Assembly (NCBI GenBank): GCA_023436525.1
Contig: JAEZIW010000028.1
Location: 1 to 9,715, forward strand
DNA length: 9,715 bases
Direction: 5' to 3'
Source of the DNA: Bacillota bacterium
GTDB lineage: Bacteria; Bacillota; Clostridia; Christensenellales; SZUA-584
Shown one piece after another: positions 6,677 through 9,715 of this stretch. Position 1 is the first letter of the stretch; every line of letters begins with the position of its first letter. The notes under the pieces were generated by a model. The model was given only the letters and a program-made list of their open reading frames with translations, had not been told where the DNA came from and did no database searches. Made by a program: the position numbers and the translations under genes.

Positions 6677-8374
6677 ATGAGATTATCACAGATGTTGTTT
6701 TCCACGCAGCGCGAGGTGCCCTCGGAGGCCGAGGCGCAAAGCCATGTGCTGCTGTTAAAAGCCGGCATGATCCGCCGCTTGGCGGCGGGCGTTTACGCGC
6801 TGATGCCGCTTGGCTTTAAGGTGTTTAAAAAGATCGAAAATATCATTCGCGAGGAAATGGACGCGGCAGGTGCGCAGGAGCTCATCATGTCGGCATTTCT
6901 GCCTGCGGAATTTTACCAGCAGTCGGGCCGGTGGGACGTTTTCGGCACCGAAATGATCAAGTTTAAAGACCGCAACAACCGCGACTTCTGCCTCGGGCCC
7001 ACGCACGAGGAGATTTTCGCGCATGTACTGAAGCCTGAGCTACAGTCTTACAAAGCCATGCCGAAAACCATCTATCAGATACAGAACAAATACCGCGACG
7101 AACGCCGCCCGCGCTTTGGCATGATTCGCTGCCGCGAATTCGTGATGAAGGACGCATACTCGTTCGACGTGGATGAAGCGGGCCTTGACGTATCGTATCA
7201 GAAGATGTACGACGCATACTGCAAGGTGTTTGACCGCTGCGGGCTCGATTATGTTGTGGTTCACGCGGACAGCGGCGCGATGGGCGGCTCCGGATCGCAG
7301 GAGTTCATGATAAAATCAGACATTGGCGACGACACGATCGTGTCATGCGACAGCTGCGGCTATGCAGCCAACGCTGAAAAAGCTGCCTGCCCCGAACCGA
7401 CAGAAAGCACCGAAGAGATGGTGGCTGTGCAGAAGGTGCACACGCCGAATGCCGGTACGATTGAGGAACTGGTGGGCTTCTTTAGCACCACGCCGGATAA
7501 ATTCGTGAAAACGCTGCTCTACAACGCGGACGGTAAGATCATCGCAGCGATGGTGCGCGGAGACCGCGAACTCAACGAAACAAAGCTGAAAAATTATCTG
7601 AAATGCGCGCATCTTGATTTGGCTTCGTATGACGAAGTGAGACAAGCGACGGGCGCTGAAGTCGGGTTTGCGGGGCCAATCGGCCTTGATGTAGACCAGC
7701 TCATCGTGGATAAAGAGGTGCCCGCGATGCGCAACTTCCTGGTGGGCGCGAACCAGACGGATTACCACTACTCGGGCGTGAATTACGACCGCGACTTCAT
7801 CTCCGCGGACGTGTGCGATATTCGTCTGATTGAATCGGGCGACCCGTGCCCGGTGTGCGGCGCAAAAGCGAAGCTGGACAAAACCATTGAGGTCGGGCAT
7901 ATCTTTAAGCTCGGCACCAAGTACAGCATTTCTATGGAATGCTTATTCCTTGATCAGGAAGCCAAACAAAAGCCGTGCATCATGGGCAGCTACGGCATCG
8001 GGCTCAACCGCACCATGCAGGCGATTATCGAGCAGTCTCACGACGACGACGGCATCATCTGGCCGGACAGCGTGGCACCGTATAACGCGATTGTGGTGCC
8101 GGTGAGCGCCGCGAACGAGGCGCAGATGGCGCTGGCAGAGCAGATTTACGCGCAGCTTAAAGCACAGGGTATCGACGTGCTGCTGGACGACCGCGACGAG
8201 CGCGCGGGCGTGAAATTCAAGGATGCCGATTTGATCGGGATTCCGCATCGCATCAATGTGGGCCGGCGGGCCGCGGAAGGCTTTGTGGAGTATAAGCCGC
8301 GCCGCGAGAAGGAAGCCAGGGAACTGACCGTGGACGAAGCGGTTGCGCAGATTGTGAAAACGGTAAAAGGCTGA
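6677..8374 (+). CDS. proS: Prolyl-tRNA synthetase, bacterial type with editing insertion
   Basis: A 565-residue cytoplasmic class II synthetase that charges tRNA-Pro. The start at 6677 (MRLSQMLFSTQRE) matches the conserved family N terminus (E. coli MRTSQYLLSTLKE). It has AAGGAG eleven bases upstream and lies after the promoter; the open frame extends to 6551, but those codons overlap the promoter. Seen: LKAGMIRRLAAGVY near the N terminus, LGPTHEE, motif 2 RDERRPRFGMIRCREF with MKDAYSF (about 137-160), an inserted YbaK-like editing domain (about 224-405), motif 3 GSYGIGLNR (about 436-444), and the anticodon-binding domain with VPVSAANE, LLDDRDERAGVKFKDADLIGIP (C-terminal 100 residues). Lys278 in FVKTLLY probably corresponds to the editing lysine K279 of E. 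coli. Two Cys pairs (CDSCG, CPVCG) flank the insertion, possibly for metal. Single-gene transcript. Confidence 0.97.
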   Translation: MRLSQMLFSTQREVPSEAEAQSHVLLLKAGMIRRLAAGVYALMPLGFKVFKKIENIIREEMDAAGAQELIMSAFLPAEFYQQSGRWDVFGTEMIKFKDRNNRDFCLGPTHEEIFAHVLKPELQSYKAMPKTIYQIQNKYRDERRPRFGMIRCREFVMKDAYSFDVDEAGLDVSYQKMYDAYCKVFDRCGLDYVVVHADSGAMGGSGSQEFMIKSDIGDDTIVSCDSCGYAANAEKAACPEPTESTEEMVAVQKVHTPNAGTIEELVGFFSTTPDKFVKTLLYNADGKIIAAMVRGDRELNETKLKNYLKCAHLDLASYDEVRQATGAEVGFAGPIGLDVDQLIVDKEVPAMRNFLVGANQTDYHYSGVNYDRDFISADVCDIRLIESGDPCPVCGAKAKLDKTIEVGHIFKLGTKYSISMECLFLDQEAKQKPCIMGSYGIGLNRTMQAIIEQSHDDDGIIWPDSVAPYNAIVVPVSAANEAQMALAEQIYAQLKAQGIDVLLDDRDERAGVKFKDADLIGIPHRINVGRRAAEGFVEYKPRREKEARELTVDEAVAQIVKTVKG

Positions 8375-8381
8375 TATAACG

Positions 8382-8412
8382 CAGCGGCTCTGCTAATTTT
8401 GGGGAGCCGCTG
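8382..8412 (+). terminator. Stem-loop behind proS
   Basis: CAGCGGCTC (8382-8390) pairs perfectly with GAGCCGCTG (8404-8412), eight bases past the proS stop. The 9-bp GC-rich stem is strong, but no T-run follows (TATCTAAAC), so it is an imperfect intrinsic terminator or an mRNA 3'-end stabiliser. Confidence 0.5.
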
Positions 8413-8428
8413 TATCTAAACTTGGGTG

Positions 8429-8457
8429 TTGACAGACGCGTCTTAAGCCGTTACAAT
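8429..8457 (+). promoter_or_regulatory. Promoter of tRNA-Ala
   Basis: TTGACA (8429-8434) and TACAAT (8452-8457) are separated by 17 bases, a near-consensus sigma70 promoter, with a start near 8464 and the tRNA about 30 bases downstream. The spacer begins with a 10-base palindrome, AGACGCGTCT (8434-8443). Confidence 0.75.
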
Positions 8458-8492
8458 TGTTTTTGTCCGTTTCGGCAGAAATGAATACTTTT

Positions 8493-8569
8493 GGGGGATT
8501 AGCTCAGTTGGCTAGAGCGCTTGACTGGCAGTCAAGAGGTCACCGGTTCGAATCCGGTATTCTCCACCA
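8493..8569 (+). tRNA. tRNA-Ala (anticodon GGC)
   Basis: A complete 77-base cloverleaf with encoded CCA. The acceptor GGGGGAT (8493-8499) pairs with ATTCTCC (8559-8565), the D stem is GCTC/GAGC, and the anticodon stem CTTGA/TCAAG encloses loop CTGGCAG with anticodon GGC at 8527-8529. The variable loop is AGGTC and the T arm is ACCGG-TTCGAAT-CCGGT. The third acceptor pair is G8495-U8563, the G3-U70 wobble that is the main identity element for alanyl-tRNA synthetase, which independently confirms alanine. It reads GCC and GCU codons. Confidence 0.95.
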
Positions 8570-8570
8570 C

Positions 8571-8619
8571 AAAGGTGGTCAGTCAATGATACAAGTTGAC
8601 TGCCTACCTTTTAATTTTG
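8571..8619 (+). terminator. Intrinsic terminator of tRNA-Ala
   Basis: Beginning two bases past the CCA, a 16-position stem (8571-8586 with 8596-8611) has one mismatch and one G-U pair around a 9-base loop, followed by TTTTAATTTT. The arms also carry A-rich and T-rich flanks, so it could work in both directions. Confidence 0.85.
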
Positions 8620-8647
8620 CCTATCAGAAAAACCCGTAATACAAGGG

Positions 8648-8693
8648 AAAAGCGAGACAAGGGGGTGCAAAACCCCCGTTCAGTCTCGCTTTT
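8648..8693. terminator. Strong bidirectional stem-loop terminator
   Basis: AAAAGCGAGAC (8648-8658) pairs perfectly with GTCTCGCTTTT (8683-8693), enclosing a second hairpin GGGGGT (8661-8666)/ACCCCC (8672-8677) with loop GCAAA. The A-run before and T-run after allow termination from either side. It is the second terminator within 130 bases of the tRNA. Confidence 0.8.
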
Positions 8694-8766
8694 ATTATAT
8701 TTGATGCTGATTTTGTGCTCCAAAGTTGACCTGCAAAATATGCACCCCTCATAAAACGGTATCTGA

Positions 8767-8798
8767 GGCAAAATTAAATTGTATAGGGCAAAATTAAA
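8767..8798 (+). repeat. Short direct repeat, possible mobile-element end
   Basis: GGCAAAATTAAA occurs at 8767-8778 and 8787-8798, exactly 20 bases apart. A related TGCAAAATATGCACC lies just upstream (around 8733). Repeated CAAAATT-type motifs near an end are reminiscent of IS21-family termini, but no transposase, second end or target duplication is present, so the identity is only a suggestion. Confidence 0.35.
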
Positions 8799-8807
8799 AG
8801 TTTTAAA

Positions 8808-8855
8808 ATCAATAACCCACTCTACTTTAACGAGAATGTAGAGTGGACTATTGAT
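8808..8855. repeat. Long interrupted inverted repeat (stem-loop)
   Basis: CCACTCTAC (8817-8825) pairs with GTAGAGTGG (8838-8846) around a 12-base loop. Outside an AC/AC internal loop, ATCAATA (8808-8814) pairs with TATTGAT (8849-8855). That gives sixteen base pairs in total. No T-run follows on the plus strand; the minus strand is followed by T-rich DNA. It lies in a gene-free gap (8694-9021) whose other contents are the direct repeat and the promoter listed separately. Confidence 0.65.
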
Positions 8856-8934
8856 GGAATATCATTATAAACAATACTGGCACTCATCGCAGCAGAAAAA
8901 ACAGTTAGAAGCTGAAATAAGAGAATTCGATTTC

Positions 8935-8963
8935 TTGACAGTAGGATGGAAAAAGCCTATAAT
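8935..8963 (+). promoter_or_regulatory. Perfect-consensus promoter of the substrate-binding protein gene
   Basis: TTGACA (8935-8940) and TATAAT (8958-8963) are separated by 17 bases, an exact sigma70/SigA consensus. The predicted start is near 8970. A 10-base palindrome, ATTATATAAT (8972-8981), covers the first transcribed bases and could be an operator. Strong expression is expected unless it is repressed. Confidence 0.85.
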
Positions 8964-9021
8964 AAATGACTATTATATAATGTGATAATTATGAAGAAAA
9001 AGTTAGAAGGAGAACATATTT

Positions 9022-9715
9022 ATGAAAAAGCTGTTTGCGCTTTTTGTAGTTGCAGCCATGATGGTCCTGGCATTCGCGGGCTGCGCTGCACAGGATGCTA
9101 CCCCGGAAAATAGTCCGGCTGAGGGAAAGGAAGGTGCGGTGGATTATTTCATCGCTACTGATACCGTATTCAAACCCTTTGAATACACCAATGAAGCCGG
9201 CGAATTCGTGGGCATCGACGTGGACCTGCTGGCTGCCATTGCTGCCGATCAGGGCTTTACTTATGAACTGCGCAGCTTGGGTTGGGATGCTGCTATTGCT
9301 GCCTGCCAGGCTGGTCAGGCTGACGGCATGATCGCCGGCGCCTCCATCAAGCAGGAACGTATTGATTCCGGCTGGATATTCTCCGACGGCTATTTCACTG
9401 CCACTCAGTGCATGACCGTGGCTGCCGACTCTACCATCGCTTCTTTTGACGATCTGAACGGTCAGATGGTTGCTGTCAAGACCGGCACTGCCGGCGCTGA
9501 CTACGCTGTAAGCCTGCAGGAACAGTATGGCTTCGAGATCAACTACTTTGAAGATTCTCCCACCATGTATCAGGCAGTTTTGGGCGGACAAGCAGTGGCC
9601 TGCTTTGAAGACACTCCCATCATGGCTGCTTCCATCAAAGACGCCGACTTGGCACTGAAGATTGTTGACGGTTCGGAAAACGAAGGCGCACCCTATGGCT
9701 TTGCCGTGTTCTCCG
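9022..9715 (+). CDS. Amino-acid-type ABC transporter substrate-binding lipoprotein (5' part)
   Basis: The first 231 residues of an open frame that runs off the window. It is a lipid-anchored, extracytoplasmic binding protein of the SBP_bac_3 family (GlnH/FliY-like), which usually delivers polar amino acids or cystine to an ABC permease. Seen: a signal peptide MKKLFALFVVAAMM..., lipobox FAGC with lipidated Cys21, a short acidic linker, then DYFIATDTVFKPFEY (start of the domain), FVGIDVDLLAAIAADQG, the WDAAIAACQAGQADGMIAGASI block with the ERIDSGWIFSDGYF substrate-site segment, the ASFDDLNGQMVAVKTGTAGADYA hinge, and AVACFEDTPIM. The ligand cannot be read from this. The start is supported by AAGGAG nine bases upstream. 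Ala codons are mostly GCT/GCC, whereas btuC and proS favour GCG, which suggests high expression or a different origin. Permease and ATPase genes are expected downstream, outside the window. Confidence 0.92.
   Translation, partial: MKKLFALFVVAAMMVLAFAGCAAQDATPENSPAEGKEGAVDYFIATDTVFKPFEYTNEAGEFVGIDVDLLAAIAADQGFTYELRSLGWDAAIAACQAGQADGMIAGASIKQERIDSGWIFSDGYFTATQCMTVAADSTIASFDDLNGQMVAVKTGTAGADYAVSLQEQYGFEINYFEDSPTMYQAVLGGQAVACFEDTPIMAASIKDADLALKIVDGSENEGAPYGFAVFS

Noticed and set aside
8457..8639. 60-residue open frame over the tRNA
   Set aside because: It simply reads through tRNA-Ala and its terminator.
8991..9113. Short frame from ATG 8991 overlapping the start of the binding-protein gene, considered as a leader peptide
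   Set aside because: It has no ribosome binding site of its own, runs about 90 bases into the real gene in another frame, and ends in an unremarkable sequence.
8989..9591. 200-residue minus-strand open frame opposite the last gene
   Set aside because: The plus strand encodes a recognisable lipoprotein with promoter, ribosome binding site and family motifs, so the antisense frame is a shadow.

Overview
The window looks like chromosome from a Gram-positive, Clostridia-type Firmicute of moderate G+C. The signs are strong AGGAGG-type ribosome binding sites, two lipoprotein (lipobox) substrate-binding proteins with no outer-membrane receptor gene, a terminator-type cobalamin riboswitch, a tRNA with genomically encoded CCA, and a bacterial prolyl-tRNA synthetase with an inserted editing domain. 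This placement is inferred from style; no marker gene settles it.

Layout: (1) Left, minus strand: a 6-phosphofructokinase (171-1229) with its own terminator, then a zinc-ribbon, single-pass membrane protein of unknown function (1421-2869), also with a terminator. Each appears to be transcribed alone. (2) A divergent intergenic region (2870-3444) carries an AGTCAT inverted-repeat cluster, a sigma70-type promoter, a cobalamin riboswitch and a rho-independent terminator. (3) Plus strand: a tightly packed btuF-btuC-btuD operon (3445-6178) for vitamin B12/corrinoid uptake. (4) A 370-bp intergenic stretch holds an alternating A-B-A-B-A array of two short repeat types. (5) proS (6677-8374) has its own promoter. 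(6) tRNA-Ala(GGC) (8493-8569) has a near-consensus promoter and two strong stem-loop terminators behind it. (7) An AT-rich gap holds short direct repeats and a long inverted repeat, possibly the remains of a mobile-element end. (8) The 5' part of an amino-acid-type ABC substrate-binding lipoprotein (9022 to the window end) follows a perfect-consensus promoter.

The only clear functional system is B12-controlled corrinoid import: the riboswitch senses intracellular cobalamin and presumably terminates transcription before btuFCD when the vitamin is plentiful. The lipoprotein BtuF captures the corrinoid, BtuC forms the channel and BtuD supplies ATP hydrolysis. The other genes are housekeeping (glycolysis, translation) or general nutrient uptake.

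No clearly new multi-gene system was found. The points most worth a second look are the phosphofructokinase active-site substitutions, the composite intergenic repeat array, the zinc-ribbon membrane protein with its operator-like repeats, and the possible insertion-element scar before the last gene.
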